Positions 16,392 through 25,705 of a stretch of 64,000 nt of DNA are shown here, one piece after another. Made by a program: the position numbers and the translations under genes. Below the pieces are notes generated by a model. It saw only the letters and a program-made list of their open reading frames with translations, was not told the origin of the DNA and made no database searches. Origin of the DNA: DASZQL01 sp964391865 (GTDB lineage Bacteria; Planctomycetota; Phycisphaerae; Phycisphaerales; UBA1924); contig CAYMNQ010000002.1 of NCBI GenBank assembly GCA_964391865.1, positions 558,001 to 622,000 of the forward strand, given 5' to 3'. The stretch's first letter is position 1, and every line of letters begins with the position of its first letter.

Positions 16392-18056
16392 TCACCCGCG
16401 CGTGTACACCAGGGGCCCGCCGGGGCCGAGGTCCCAGCCCATCAGCATCCACACGACTAGCATCGCGCACCAAGTGAGAGCGAAGACGATCGAGTACGGC
16501 AGCATGAGCGCGATCAGCGTGCCCAGCCCCGCCTTCGGCATCAGGCGCTGCACCAGCACCAGGATGACCACCATATACGGATTCAGCGGCGAGATGATGT
16601 TGGTCGCCGAGTCGCCCACCCGGTAGGCGGCTTGGGTGAGTTCGGGGCTGATGTTCACGCCGGGGGCCATGAACATGGGGACGAAGACGGGGGCGAGGAT
16701 CGCGTACTTCGCCGACGCGGAGCCGATGAAGAGATTCAGGATCATCGTCACGAAGACGAATTTCACGAGGATGAGCCAGGGCGATACGCCGCTCGCGGCG
16801 AGCATCTCGCCCCCCTTGATCGCGAGCATCTCGCCCAGCTTCGAGTAGCGAAAGAACTCGACGAACTGGGCGGCGAAGAACGCCATCACGATGTAGGGGC
16901 CCATATCGGCCATGGTGCGCCCCATCATCTTGGCGAGGTCGCGGTCGCTGCGGATGGCGCCCGCCGCGATGCCGTAGGCGAGCCCGAGCGACAGGAAGCT
17001 GAAGAAGAGCAGGGGCACGACAGACTCGACCCAGCGAACCTTGCCGTCTGGGGTCTTACCGTGAAGGGGCGCGCCGGGAATGAGGATCAGCGCGAAGACG
17101 ATCGCGTTCACGGCGATGAGCGCGAGCAGCCCCCACGACAGCCCGCGCTTCTCGGCGGGGGTGAGGACACGGGCGGCGGCGTCCTCGGCGGAGAGGGCCT
17201 GCGGCCCGCCGTCCTCGGCGGACTTCGCCGCATAGCGCGGCTCGACGATCAGCGAGGTCACCGCCCAGCCGGCGGCGGTGAGGATGAAGACGCTCGCCGC
17301 CATGAAGTACCAGTTGCACGTCGCCACGACGCTGTAGGAGGGATCAAGAATCTTCGCCGCCGCGTCGGAGAAGCCGGCGAGGGTGGCGTCGGTGCCGCCG
17401 ACAAGAAGGTTCGCGCTGAACCCCGCCGACACGCCCGCGAAGACGGCGGCCACGCCGACGACGGGCGAGCGCCCCACGCTCTTGTAGAGCGCCGCGGCGA
17501 TGGGCGGCAGCACGATGTACCCCGCGTCCGACGCGAGCGATGAGTTCACGCCCAGGAAGACCATCACCGGGGTCAGGAGCGCCGCGGGGGTGATGAGCAT
17601 CAGCGCCTTGAGCAGCGCGCCGATCAGCCCCGTCTTCTCCGCCACCCCGATGCCGAGCAGGCCGACCAGCACGATGCCCAGCGGCGGGAAGTTCACGAAG
17701 TTCTTCACGAGGTTCGAGATGGTCCAGTAGGCCCCCTCGCCGTGGAGCAAGCTGACGGGTTTGATGGGCTGGGTGCGGACCTCGGATTTCATCTGGGCGG
17801 TGCCGTCGGGGTTGAGCACCGGCGCGCCGGCGGCGTCGAGCACGGCGACGCGCTCGGTCACCGGCTTCTGCACTTCCCAGCCCATCGACGCGCCGACCGC
17901 GGAGATGATGAGCACGGCGACGGCGCCGATGACGAAGAGCGAGCACGGGTCGGGGAGCGCGTTGCCGATGCGCTCGATGAGGTCGAGGAATTTGGCGACG
18001 AAGCCGCCGCCGGAGCCTTGAGCCACGGCCGGCGCGGGGTTGGTGGGTGTGCTCAT
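16392..18056 (-). CDS. AbgT-family transporter
   Basis: 554 residues with about a dozen hydrophobic segments. Family features include FLDLIERIGNALPDPCSLFVIGAVAVL, KNFVNFPPLGIVLVGLLGIGVAEKTGLI, VFLGVNSSLASDAGYIVLPPIAAALY, GFSANLLVGGTDATLAGF and YRVGDSATNIISPLNPYMVV. AbgT proteins carry p-aminobenzoyl-glutamate into cells, or act as proton-driven exporters of sulfonamide-like antifolates. Which applies here is unknown. The ATG of MSTPTNPAPA is chosen; upstream in-frame sequence lacks membrane-protein character. The gene diverges from the POT transporter across 160 bp. Confidence 0.9.
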   Translation of the reverse strand: MSTPTNPAPAVAQGSGGGFVAKFLDLIERIGNALPDPCSLFVIGAVAVLIISAVGASMGWEVQKPVTERVAVLDAAGAPVLNPDGTAQMKSEVRTQPIKPVSLLHGEGAYWTISNLVKNFVNFPPLGIVLVGLLGIGVAEKTGLIGALLKALMLITPAALLTPVMVFLGVNSSLASDAGYIVLPPIAAALYKSVGRSPVVGVAAVFAGVSAGFSANLLVGGTDATLAGFSDAAAKILDPSYSVVATCNWYFMAASVFILTAAGWAVTSLIVEPRYAAKSAEDGGPQALSAEDAAARVLTPAEKRGLSWGLLALIAVNAIVFALILIPGAPLHGKTPDGKVRWVESVVPLLFFSFLSLGLAYGIAAGAIRSDRDLAKMMGRTMADMGPYIVMAFFAAQFVEFFRYSKLGEMLAIKGGEMLAASGVSPWLILVKFVFVTMILNLFIGSASAKYAILAPVFVPMFMAPGVNISPELTQAAYRVGDSATNIISPLNPYMVVILVLVQRLMPKAGLGTLIALMLPYSIVFALTWCAMLVVWMLMGWDLGPGGPLVYTRG

Positions 18057-18217
18057 GCGCCTGAGTTGAACGCCGCCGGCTGGGGCTGACAAGCGCCAAG
18101 CCCATCCGATTGGGACACGCCGGGTGTGGCGGCCGGGCGGGGCGATGGTTTCGCATCTGTTGGCCGGGTCTTTACAATCCCCAAGCCGCGGCCACACCGC
18201 GCGCCAAGGAGCCGCCG

Positions 18218-20332
18218 ATGGCCTCATACAAGGGCGTCGAGACGTCTGATCCCGCCGACCAACTCGCCACCGGGGACGAGGGGCCGACGCTGCTCGGGCA
18301 CCCGCGCGGCTTGTTCCTGCTCTTCATCGTCGAGATGTGGGAGCGGTTCAGCTACTACGGCATGCGGGCGCTGCTGGTGCTGTACCTCATCACCCTCGCC
18401 GCCACGCACCAGCTAACCCCCGGTGTCTATTCGAACACACTCGAGTTCACCGAGATCAAGGAGATCGACGGGCAGAAGGAACCCGAGGTGCTGGGCGGTC
18501 AATCGCGTGACGCGCATCTGATCGTCGGCCAGCCGCCCGACACCACGCCGCCCGCCGCGGCCCCGGCATTCGCCGACAGGCCCGCGAAGCTCGTCCTCAA
18601 CGCACTCAAGAAGCAGAAGGACTCCGCGACGGGCAAGGAAGAGTGGGTCGCCGACGACGCCGCCCCGACGTCGCTGGTCGTCCGCGGCGGGAAGGGTGAC
18701 AAGGCGTCGTTCGGCGACGCGGAGTTCGCCTTCAACGTCACCAACCCCACCGATGAGCCCATCAAGCTGCGCATCGGTGCGAGGCGCGAGAAGAAGGACG
18801 ACCGCGTCTACTTCACCGTCAACGGCAACTCGGGCGAAGTGACCGCCGAGATCAAGCCCGACTCAAAGCGCGAAGCGGAAGAGAAGCCGTTCAAGGTTGT
18901 GATCGCCGCCAACACGCACGACAGCGGGCGCGAGTGGAGCGAGGGCGACGCAAACTTCCTCTACGGCTGGTACACCGGTCTCGCGTACCTGCTGCCCGTG
19001 GTCGGGGGCATCCTGGCGGACAAGATCCTCGGCACGCACCGCTCGATGCTGCTGGGCGGCATCGTCATCGCGCTCGGGCACGTCGTGCTCGCGGTCTCCG
19101 GCATGGGCGAGATGGCGCACAACGGGCTCGGCATGTCGACGTTCATCGGCGGGCTGGCCCTCATCATCATCGGCACGGGCTACTTCAAGCCCACCGTCAG
19201 CGTGATGGTCGGGCAGCTTTACAGGCCCGGCGACGCGCGGCGTGACGGCGGGTTCTCGATCTTCTACATGGGCATCAACCTCGGCGCGTTCCTGTGCGCG
19301 TTCGTGTGTGGCACGCTGGGCCAAACGGTGGGGTGGCACTGGGGCTTCGGGTCCGCCGCCGTGGGCATGGTGCTCGGGCTGATGATCTACGCGGCGTTCA
19401 AGCCCGTGTACCTGAAGGGCATCGGCGCGCCGCCCGCGGGCAAGTCGAACCTGATGCTGCCGCTGCTGATCGGCTCGTGCGCCGCCTCCGCCGCCGTCGG
19501 CTGGATGTACCACGTCGGCATCTTTGCGCAGATCCGCGTCGGGCTCGAAGCGTTCTTCGGCAACCCGATCGCGAGCGCGGCGTGCGTCGTCGCGGTGGTC
19601 GGGGCGGCGCTGTGGTTCGTGATGATCCAGAAGCGCGGCGAGAAGGGGCCCGTCCTTGCCATCTTCCTTTTCATGCTCTTCAACGCGTTTTTCTGGATCG
19701 CGTTCGAGCAGGCGGGCAGCACGCTGAACGTCTTCGCCGAGCGCTCGACGAACCTCAGCTTCCTCGGCTTCTCGATCCCGGCGACCTGGTTCCAATCCGT
19801 CAACGCGGGACTGATCATCCTGTTCGCGCCGGTCTTCGCGTGGCTGTGGGTCGCGCTGGGCAAGCGCAATCTGAACCCCAGCCAGCCGCTGAAGATCGCG
19901 TACGGGCTGATCCTGCTCGGGCTGGGCTACCTGTTCATGGTCTGGGGCGCGAAGCTGAACTTCGATACCGGCGCGAAGGTCTCGATGTTCTTCCTCTTCG
20001 CGACCTACTTCCTCCATACGATGGGCGAACTGTGCCTCTCGCCGACGGGCCTGTCGTTCGTGTCGAAGGTCGCGCCGGTGCGCTTCGTGTCGCTCCTCAT
20101 GGGCATCTGGTTCATCTCGTCGTTCATCGCGAACCTCGGCGGCGGGCTCATCGCGTCGCAGGTGGAAGCCATCGAGAAGGGCGAGATCAAGCTGCCCTGG
20201 CAGGGCACCGCCATCGAGATGGGCGGGCGGGCCGACTACTTCATGCTCTTCGTCATCAGTTCGCTGGGTATGGGCCTGATCGTGATGGTTCTTTCGCCGC
20301 TGCTGAAGCGGTTGTACGGCAACCGCGAGTAG
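18218..20332 (+). CDS. POT/PTR2-family peptide transporter with an inserted extracytoplasmic domain
   Basis: 704 residues, about 200 more than ordinary bacterial di/tripeptide:proton symporters. Helix 1 carries the signature LFLLFIVEMWERFSYYGMRALLVLYL. Then roughly residues 58-245 are a polar insert rich in beta-strand-like segments (TSLVVRGGKGDKASFGDAEFAF, RVYFTVNGNSGEV). The usual fold resumes at NFLYGWYTGLAYLLPVVGGILAD, with GTGYFKPTVSVMVGQLY and FSIFYMGINLGAF. Because the helix 1-2 loop faces the periplasm, the insert would lie outside the cytoplasm. AAGGAG lies 8 nt before the ATG, and TTTACAAT lies some 40 nt upstream as a likely -10 region. Confidence 0.88.
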   Translation: MASYKGVETSDPADQLATGDEGPTLLGHPRGLFLLFIVEMWERFSYYGMRALLVLYLITLAATHQLTPGVYSNTLEFTEIKEIDGQKEPEVLGGQSRDAHLIVGQPPDTTPPAAAPAFADRPAKLVLNALKKQKDSATGKEEWVADDAAPTSLVVRGGKGDKASFGDAEFAFNVTNPTDEPIKLRIGARREKKDDRVYFTVNGNSGEVTAEIKPDSKREAEEKPFKVVIAANTHDSGREWSEGDANFLYGWYTGLAYLLPVVGGILADKILGTHRSMLLGGIVIALGHVVLAVSGMGEMAHNGLGMSTFIGGLALIIIGTGYFKPTVSVMVGQLYRPGDARRDGGFSIFYMGINLGAFLCAFVCGTLGQTVGWHWGFGSAAVGMVLGLMIYAAFKPVYLKGIGAPPAGKSNLMLPLLIGSCAASAAVGWMYHVGIFAQIRVGLEAFFGNPIASAACVVAVVGAALWFVMIQKRGEKGPVLAIFLFMLFNAFFWIAFEQAGSTLNVFAERSTNLSFLGFSIPATWFQSVNAGLIILFAPVFAWLWVALGKRNLNPSQPLKIAYGLILLGLGYLFMVWGAKLNFDTGAKVSMFFLFATYFLHTMGELCLSPTGLSFVSKVAPVRFVSLLMGIWFISSFIANLGGGLIASQVEAIEKGEIKLPWQGTAIEMGGRADYFMLFVISSLGMGLIVMVLSPLLKRLYGNRE

Positions 20333-20363
20333 CCGCCGCGTGTTCAGCTAGCCTGTCGCCCGA

Positions 20364-21623
20364 GTGACCCCGCTCGCGCTCGCCATCCCGTTGATCGTGC
20401 TCGCCGTGCTGGCCGTCGCGGCGGCCGTGTATTACGGCGCGGTGCTGGCTCGCACGATCCGGGCGGAGCGCGCGCTGCCCACGCTGCGCGATGGGCTGCG
20501 CCTCGCCGATGAACGTGCGGCAGCCGCGTGGCCCAGCGTGCTCCTCGTCGTCCCCGCGCATAACGAAGAAGATGTCATCGAGCGGCACGTCCGCTCGATC
20601 GGCGCGCAGGAGTACCCCGGCGAGTTCCGGGCCGTCTTCGCGCTCGATCGGTGCACCGACCGCACGGAGGAACTCGCGCGGCGCGCGATCGAGTCGCTCC
20701 CCGAATCGCGGCGATTGCGCCTTAGCATGACCACGATCAGCGAGTGCCCGAGCGACTGGGCGGGGAAGGTGCACGCGATCCATCAGGGCGTGCTGTCGGC
20801 CCGCGCCGGCACGCCACCCGACCTTCTCCTCTTCGCCGACGCGGACACTGTCTTCGATCCCGCGTGCCTCCGCGCTGCGGTCGCGCTCATGGAGTCGCGG
20901 AACCTCCACCTGCTCAGCCTGCTCAGCACGCTGACTCGCGAACGGTGGTTCGAGTCCGTGGCGCAGCCCGCGGCCGGGTTCGAACTGGTGCGCCAGTTCC
21001 CACTCGACGCGGTGAACCGCGCGCGCAAGCCGCGCGCGTTCGCGAACGGGCAGTTCATGCTGTGGGCGCGCGACGCGTACGACGCGCTGGGTGGGCATGG
21101 AGCGGTGAAGCACGAACTGCTCGAAGACATCGCGTTCGCACGCCTGATGCAGTGGAAGACGCGCGACAGGAAGTGGGGCGTGTTCATGGCGGACGGGCTG
21201 CTGCTCTGCAGCATGTACCGCTCGTGGCCCGCGTTCACCCGCGGCTGGAAACGCATCTACACCGAGGCCGCCCACCGCCGGCCGGGACGGCTGCTCGCCA
21301 GCGCGTACCGATTGCTGGTGACGGGCGTGGTGCTGTCGTGCGCCGGGCCGATGGCGCTGGTCGCGGGCGCGGTGATGTTCACGCGGAACGACCCGCCGCT
21401 CGCGTGGTCGCTGCTGATCGCCGGCGTCGCGGCGACGGTGATCGCGTGGCTTGCGCTCGGGCGTGTGTACCGGGCGCAGCGCGTGCCGATCGGGTGGATC
21501 GGCGCGTACCCGCTCGGCGCGTGGCTGGTGTTCCGGCTGCTGCGGCGCGCGGGCAAGGACCTGACCCGTGGGCGGGCGACGAAGTGGGGCGGGCGCGAGT
21601 ACGCGCGCGAGGCGCGGGAGTAG
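20364..21623 (+). CDS. Membrane-associated family 2 glycosyltransferase
   Basis: 419 residues with an N-terminal membrane helix (ALAIPLIVLAVLAVAAAVYYGAVL) and two or three C-terminal ones. Between them is a GT-A domain: VLLVVPAHNEEDVIERHVRSI, the metal-binding DADT in LLLFADADTVF, WAGKVHAIHQG and a late LLEDIAFARLMQW. The layout resembles HpnB-like and carotenoid-type glycosyltransferases, but the acceptor is unknown. The GTG start is preceded by TAGCCT at 9 nt and no Shine-Dalgarno. It lies 31 bp after the POT gene. Confidence 0.8.
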   Translation: MTPLALAIPLIVLAVLAVAAAVYYGAVLARTIRAERALPTLRDGLRLADERAAAAWPSVLLVVPAHNEEDVIERHVRSIGAQEYPGEFRAVFALDRCTDRTEELARRAIESLPESRRLRLSMTTISECPSDWAGKVHAIHQGVLSARAGTPPDLLLFADADTVFDPACLRAAVALMESRNLHLLSLLSTLTRERWFESVAQPAAGFELVRQFPLDAVNRARKPRAFANGQFMLWARDAYDALGGHGAVKHELLEDIAFARLMQWKTRDRKWGVFMADGLLLCSMYRSWPAFTRGWKRIYTEAAHRRPGRLLASAYRLLVTGVVLSCAGPMALVAGAVMFTRNDPPLAWSLLIAGVAATVIAWLALGRVYRAQRVPIGWIGAYPLGAWLVFRLLRRAGKDLTRGRATKWGGREYAREARE

Positions 21624-21631
21624 GGGCCGTC

Positions 21632-21802
21632 TCGGGTGCCGTGCAACGCCGCTCGGGGCGATGCACGCTCCTGTCTTCCCAACTTCTGCTCCTCGGCCCT
21701 TTCATGCCCGCTCGGGTTTCGATCGCGCGATCGGAGGAATCTCAAAGCCTGAGTGAAGTGTGAGCGTGGATCGGCCTCAGAGCAGGCCGTTCCACGGCAC
21801 CC
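21632..21802. repeat. 171-bp hairpin-ended element (copy 2)
   Basis: Ends are GGGTGCC (21632-21638) and GGCACCC (21796-21802). The left hairpin pairs GTGCAACGCC with GGCGATGCAC around GCTCGG (21639-21664). The right hairpin, CGTGGATCGGCCT / AGGCCGTTCCACG around CAGAGC (21765-21796), is identical to that at 12330. Interior segments CACGCTCCTGTCTT and GAGTGAAG are shared with the copy at 24868. It begins 9 bp after the glycosyltransferase stop. No gene lies between 21624 and 21887. Confidence 0.8.
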
Positions 21803-21887
21803 AAACCCACGGTGGCACACTGTTGCCTGAATCACCCCGCCCCTCTTGCCAACCCCACCAATCGCCGATGATGATGGTCATCCACGC

Positions 21888-23114
21888 ATGGCCACCAGCT
21901 ACCCGCTCAGCAAGATCAAGGTCGTCCTCCTCGAGGGCATCCACCCGCGCGCTCAGGCACTCCTCGAAGCGCAGGGCTTTACCGTCGAGTCGCACGCCAA
22001 GGCGCTATCGGGCGATGAACTCGCCGCCGCCGCGGGTGATGCGCACCTGCTCGGCATCCGCTCGAAGACCAAGCTGTCGCGCGCCTTCTTCGAGCGCGCC
22101 CCGAAGCTCTGGGCCGTCGGCTGCTTCTGCATCGGCACGAACCAGGTCGATCTCCCCGCCGCCGCCGAGCGGGGCGTGTCGGTCTTCAACGCGCCGTTCA
22201 GCAACACCCGCAGCGTGGCGGAGATCACCGTCGCGGAAGTCATCGCGCTGCAGCGCGGCCTAGTGCGGCGCAGCCTCGAAATGCACCGCGGCGTGTGGAA
22301 GAAATCCGCCGTTGGATTACACGAGGTCCGCGGCCGCACCCTCGGCATCGTCGGCTACGGCCGGATCGGCAGCCAGGTGTCGGTGCTCGCCGAGAGCCTC
22401 GGCCTGCGCGTCATCTACTTCGACACCGCCGAGAAACTCCCGCTGGGCAACGCCGCCCCGGTGCGCACGCTCAACGAGCTGCTCGATCGCGCCGACATCG
22501 TCTCGCTGCACGTCCCGCTGCTCGAGAGCACGAAAGGCATGTTCGGCGAAGCACAGTTCGCGCGGATGAAACCCGGCGCGTGCTTCATCAACAACGCGCG
22601 GGGCGAGGTGGTTGATCTCTCCGCGCTCGCCGCGGCGCTGAAGAGCGGCAAACTTTCCGGTGCCGCGGTCGATGTGTTCCCCACCGAGCCCGAAGAGAAC
22701 GGCGAGAATTTCAGCACGCCCTTGCGCGGGATGGAGAATGTGATCCTGACGCCGCACGTCGCCGGCAGCACGGAAGAAGCGCAGGAACGCATCGCCGAAG
22801 AAGCCGCGACGAAGCTCATCAAGTTCATGAACAACGGCTCGACCAGCGGCGCGGTGAACGTGCCCGAGGTCGAGCTGCCCATGCTGCACGAGGGCAAGCA
22901 CCGCATCCTGCACTACCACCACAACGTGCCCGGCGTGCTCAGCCGCATGCACACGATGATCGCGCAGCTGGGCGTGAACATCTTCGCCGAGTACCTGCAG
23001 AGCGACCCGCGCCACAGCTATGTGATTCTTGATGTGGGGCCGGGGCAGGACGAGCAGTTGCGCGACGGGCTGAAGCAGATCCCCGAGACGATCCGCGTGC
23101 GCACGCTGTGGTGA
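21888..23114 (+). CDS. serA: D-3-phosphoglycerate dehydrogenase
   Basis: It catalyses the first step of serine synthesis, oxidation of 3-phosphoglycerate. 408 residues, matching the E. coli-type enzyme. Features are the NAD-binding GRTLGIVGYGRIGSQVSVLAE, catalytic arginine in FINNARGEVVDL, the glutamate in DVFPTEPEENG and the histidine in LTPHVAGSTEEAQ. The C-terminal 80 residues (GKHRILHYHHNVPGVLSRMHTMIAQLGVNI) form an ACT domain that binds serine for feedback inhibition. The ATG giving MATSYPLSK is chosen. It supplies serine to cysE and to the transsulfuration genes in this window. A GC hairpin (23128-23144) lies just after the stop, without a T-run. Confidence 0.94.
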   Translation: MATSYPLSKIKVVLLEGIHPRAQALLEAQGFTVESHAKALSGDELAAAAGDAHLLGIRSKTKLSRAFFERAPKLWAVGCFCIGTNQVDLPAAAERGVSVFNAPFSNTRSVAEITVAEVIALQRGLVRRSLEMHRGVWKKSAVGLHEVRGRTLGIVGYGRIGSQVSVLAESLGLRVIYFDTAEKLPLGNAAPVRTLNELLDRADIVSLHVPLLESTKGMFGEAQFARMKPGACFINNARGEVVDLSALAAALKSGKLSGAAVDVFPTEPEENGENFSTPLRGMENVILTPHVAGSTEEAQERIAEEAATKLIKFMNNGSTSGAVNVPEVELPMLHEGKHRILHYHHNVPGVLSRMHTMIAQLGVNIFAEYLQSDPRHSYVILDVGPGQDEQLRDGLKQIPETIRVRTLW

Positions 23115-23274
23115 GCAAAGAAGAGTGCGCCGCGAGACGCGGCGAATGTCACCGCGCTCAACCCGACCAATCCTCGCTCCGCGCGGGGTGACGCGGGGCG
23201 AGAACCCGGCGTTCCGCGCAAGGGCGGGGCCGGGGGTGGTTGGGCCCGGTGGTGTGCGGGGCCCGCGCCGCTGA

Positions 23275-24600
23275 TCAGCGGCAGACTCGTGTCCAATTGC
23301 TCACGACGATCGCCACATCGCTTAAGCCAACAAGCCCGTCTCCATCGAGATCGCCGATCGGGTTCGTGGTCGCCCAGTTCGAGACGAGCAGCGCGACGTC
23401 GCTCAGACCGACGCTCTCGTTCCGATCCGCGTCGCCCGGGCACGGGCACGGCTCGAACGGCTCGATCTGACCGCGGATCTCGCCGTTCATGAACGCCGCG
23501 GAGTGGAGATTGAAGTAGCTCCTGCCGTCGACGACGGCGGCCTCGTTCGCGCCGCCGAAGGTCCACGAACCGATCTTCCGCGCCGCCGGCGCCGCGAGCG
23601 TAAGCTGCGATGCGCCCGTACCGCCGCGCGGCGCAAAGCCGTAGACGCGCGCGAGCGTCTCGTTCACCACGTTGTGATCGACATCGAACCCCAGCGCATC
23701 CGCGCCGCGATCGAGCGACACGAGCGCGTAGCCGTAGGCGGCGGAGCTGTTCGAGGGCGTCTCCTGCCGCCCGTTGATCGGTACCACGCCCGCCGTGATC
23801 TGCCCGCGGATCTGCCCGGTGGGCGACGCGGTGGTCGGCACGTTGATGTACGTCAGCCCGTCGAGCAGCGCGTCCTCTTGCGCTTCGTCATAGAGCCATG
23901 TGCCGCTCTTGGGGAACCCGCCAGCGGGGAGCGTGTGCAGCGCTGTGCCGTTCGTGGTGTGGCGCGCCATGCCGTTGATCGTCACGCTCAGCGGGTTCGA
24001 GCCCAGCGGCGAGCCGGGGCAGATGTTCACGAAGTAGTCGAGCTTGTTGTCCGCCGGGTCGATCATGAACATCGCCCAGCCCTTCGAGTTCGACGCGCCG
24101 GGGGGCACGAGTTGTGCACTGTCGAGCTGCGCCACCATGTCCACCACCTGCCCGCGGATCTCGCTGCCGGGGAAGTCGTGCGTGTGGATGTCGATGTACC
24201 AGCGGCCCTCGAGCAGGTCCGCCTCTTCGCTTTCTGGATATGTGAACGTGCCCACTTTCGGATTGCCCAGCGGCAGCCCAACGACCGACGGTCCGCTCAC
24301 GCCCACCGGCCCGTCGTGCATCGCTGCGATCTCTTCCGTGCTCGTCAGACGTCCGATGGTGATCTCGTAGGCCACCGTGTTCGTCGCCGTGTCGATGAAG
24401 AAGACCGCGCACCCTTCGCCCTGCGAGGTGCTGATGGGCGGCACGACCTGGCACGGGTCAAGCAGCGCGACCATGCGCTTGCACTGCTGCGCCATCGCGG
24501 GCGCGCTGATGCACGCCGCCATCGCCGCCGCTGCGGCGAACATCGCGGGACGATTCAGGCCACGAAATCTCGGCGCGCAAAACACCCGTGCCATCGGCAT
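23275..24600 (-). CDS. Secreted CHRD-domain protein with dockerin-like C-terminus
   Basis: 441 residues. A signal peptide ends near AMAQQC. Three successive CHRD-like repeats follow (about residues 40-155, 158-275 and 280-385), each ending in GEIRGQ/GSEIRGQ/TGQIRGQ after a Y-(I/F)-x-(I/L)-H-(T/S) motif. The last 60 residues are a pair of calcium-binding dockerin-type repeats: CPGDADRNESVGLSDVALLVSNW and GDLDGDGLVGLSDVAIVVSNW. CHRD domains occur in chordin and many bacterial surface proteins; function is unknown. Phycisphaerae secrete many proteins with such tails in the absence of cellulosomes. AGGAG precedes the ATG at 8 nt. Confidence 0.8.
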   Translation of the reverse strand: MPMARVFCAPRFRGLNRPAMFAAAAAMAACISAPAMAQQCKRMVALLDPCQVVPPISTSQGEGCAVFFIDTATNTVAYEITIGRLTSTEEIAAMHDGPVGVSGPSVVGLPLGNPKVGTFTYPESEEADLLEGRWYIDIHTHDFPGSEIRGQVVDMVAQLDSAQLVPPGASNSKGWAMFMIDPADNKLDYFVNICPGSPLGSNPLSVTINGMARHTTNGTALHTLPAGGFPKSGTWLYDEAQEDALLDGLTYINVPTTASPTGQIRGQITAGVVPINGRQETPSNSSAAYGYALVSLDRGADALGFDVDHNVVNETLARVYGFAPRGGTGASQLTLAAPAARKIGSWTFGGANEAAVVDGRSYFNLHSAAFMNGEIRGQIEPFEPCPCPGDADRNESVGLSDVALLVSNWATTNPIGDLDGDGLVGLSDVAIVVSNWTRVCR

Positions 24601-24867
24601 CGTCGGAACTCCTGTTGTGTGGCGTAGGCCGCGGCGTCACGCATCCACCACCCGCGGCCCAGGCTCGTAATAACTCTTTTGCTTGTCGCGGGTTACGAAT
24701 GCCCGCGCAGCGCTGGCGGAACCCTCAACCAGATACACCGCCCGGGTGCGAAGTCCAGCAGAACCAGCGCACTTGCTCGCAGATTCCTCGCGCCGAACCG
24801 CGCGTTCGAGTGCTGTTGGGAAGTTGAAGCCATTGCCGTCAACATCGTGTGCAACACCCGCGCGCTC

Positions 24868-25031
24868 GGGTGCCGTGTAGCGCCGCTCTGGGCGACACAC
24901 GCTCCTGTCTTTTCTACTCCTGTCTCCTCAACCCTCTCCGCCTCGGCCCGATCACGCCGGTGGAAGGAGTTCGAAGCCCGAGTGAAGAACGAACGTGGAT
25001 CGGCCCGCGAGCAGGCCGTTCCACGGCACCC
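24868..25031. repeat. 164-bp hairpin-ended element (copy 3)
   Basis: Ends are GGGTGCC (24868-24874) and GGCACCC (25025-25031). The left hairpin pairs GTGTAGCGCC with GGCGACACAC around GCTCTG (24875-24900, two mismatches). The right hairpin is CGTGGATCGGCCC / AGGCCGTTCCACG around GCGAGC (24994-25025). It ends 11 bp past the rdgB stop. The flanking stretch 24601-24867 is gene-free as far as I can tell. Confidence 0.8.
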
Positions 25032-25042
25032 GCGCTGCGCGC

Positions 25043-25705
25043 TCACCCGCCGAGTGCATCCGCGTGCTCGCGCAGCCACGCCGCCATCGCTCGCGCCGCG
25101 GCGCCGCGGTGGGATCGTGCGTTCTTCTCTTCGACGCTCAGCTCCGCGCTCGTTCGCCCGTCGCTGGTGATGAGGAGCGGGTCGTAGCCGAAGCCGTTCG
25201 CGCCTCTCGGCGTGCGCCCGATGGTGCCGGGAAACTCGCCCCGCGCGAGGTGCAGCAGGCGAGCCCCGTGCGGCGAGCGCTCATCCGGCTTCGCCAGCGC
25301 CATCACGCACACGAACCGGGCCGAGCGTTGCTCGCCGGGAACGAGCTCGAGTTCGCGCAGCAGGCGCGCGTTGTTCGCCGCGTCGCGCTCGACGCGATTC
25401 GCGCCGATGCCCGCGTAATACGCCGAGTGGACCCCCGGCGCGCCGCCCAGCGCATCGACCTCCAGCCCCGAGTCATCCGCCAGACACGCGCACCCCGTCA
25501 TTCGCGCGTACGCCAGCGCTTTCTTCGTCGCGTTCGCCTCGAAGGTGTCGCCGTCTTCCGCTGGCTCGGGGAACGCCGGCGCGCCCCCCGGGCCCGGCCC
25601 GCGCACATCGTCAAGAGACAACACGCGCCAGCCGAGCGGCGCGAAGATGGCGCGCAGCTCGTGCAGCTTGTGCGGGTTCGAAGTGGCGGCGAGCAGTTCG
25701 ATCAT
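25043..25705 (-). CDS. rdgB: dITP/XTP pyrophosphatase (RdgB/HAM1)
   Basis: It removes non-canonical purine triphosphates (dITP, XTP) from the nucleotide pool. 220 residues, with the family's opening LLAATSNPHKLHELRAIF, TFEANATKKALAYAR, the DDSGLEVDALGGAPGVHSAYYAG signature, and ANGFGYDPLL, SAELSVEEKNARSHRG near the end. Length and motifs are typical. Its ATG overlaps the purT stop as ATGA, so it is translationally coupled to purT. The pairing of purine synthesis and purine-pool cleaning makes biological sense. Confidence 0.95.
   Translation of the reverse strand: MIELLAATSNPHKLHELRAIFAPLGWRVLSLDDVRGPGPGGAPAFPEPAEDGDTFEANATKKALAYARMTGCACLADDSGLEVDALGGAPGVHSAYYAGIGANRVERDAANNARLLRELELVPGEQRSARFVCVMALAKPDERSPHGARLLHLARGEFPGTIGRTPRGANGFGYDPLLITSDGRTSAELSVEEKNARSHRGAAARAMAAWLREHADALGG

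Noticed and set aside
24637..24900. 87-codon minus-strand frame with protein-like end (AARAFVTRDKQKSYYE)
   Set aside because: No start with a ribosome site or -10 hexamer was found, and its 5' part overlaps the hairpin-ended element. A short relic cannot be excluded.
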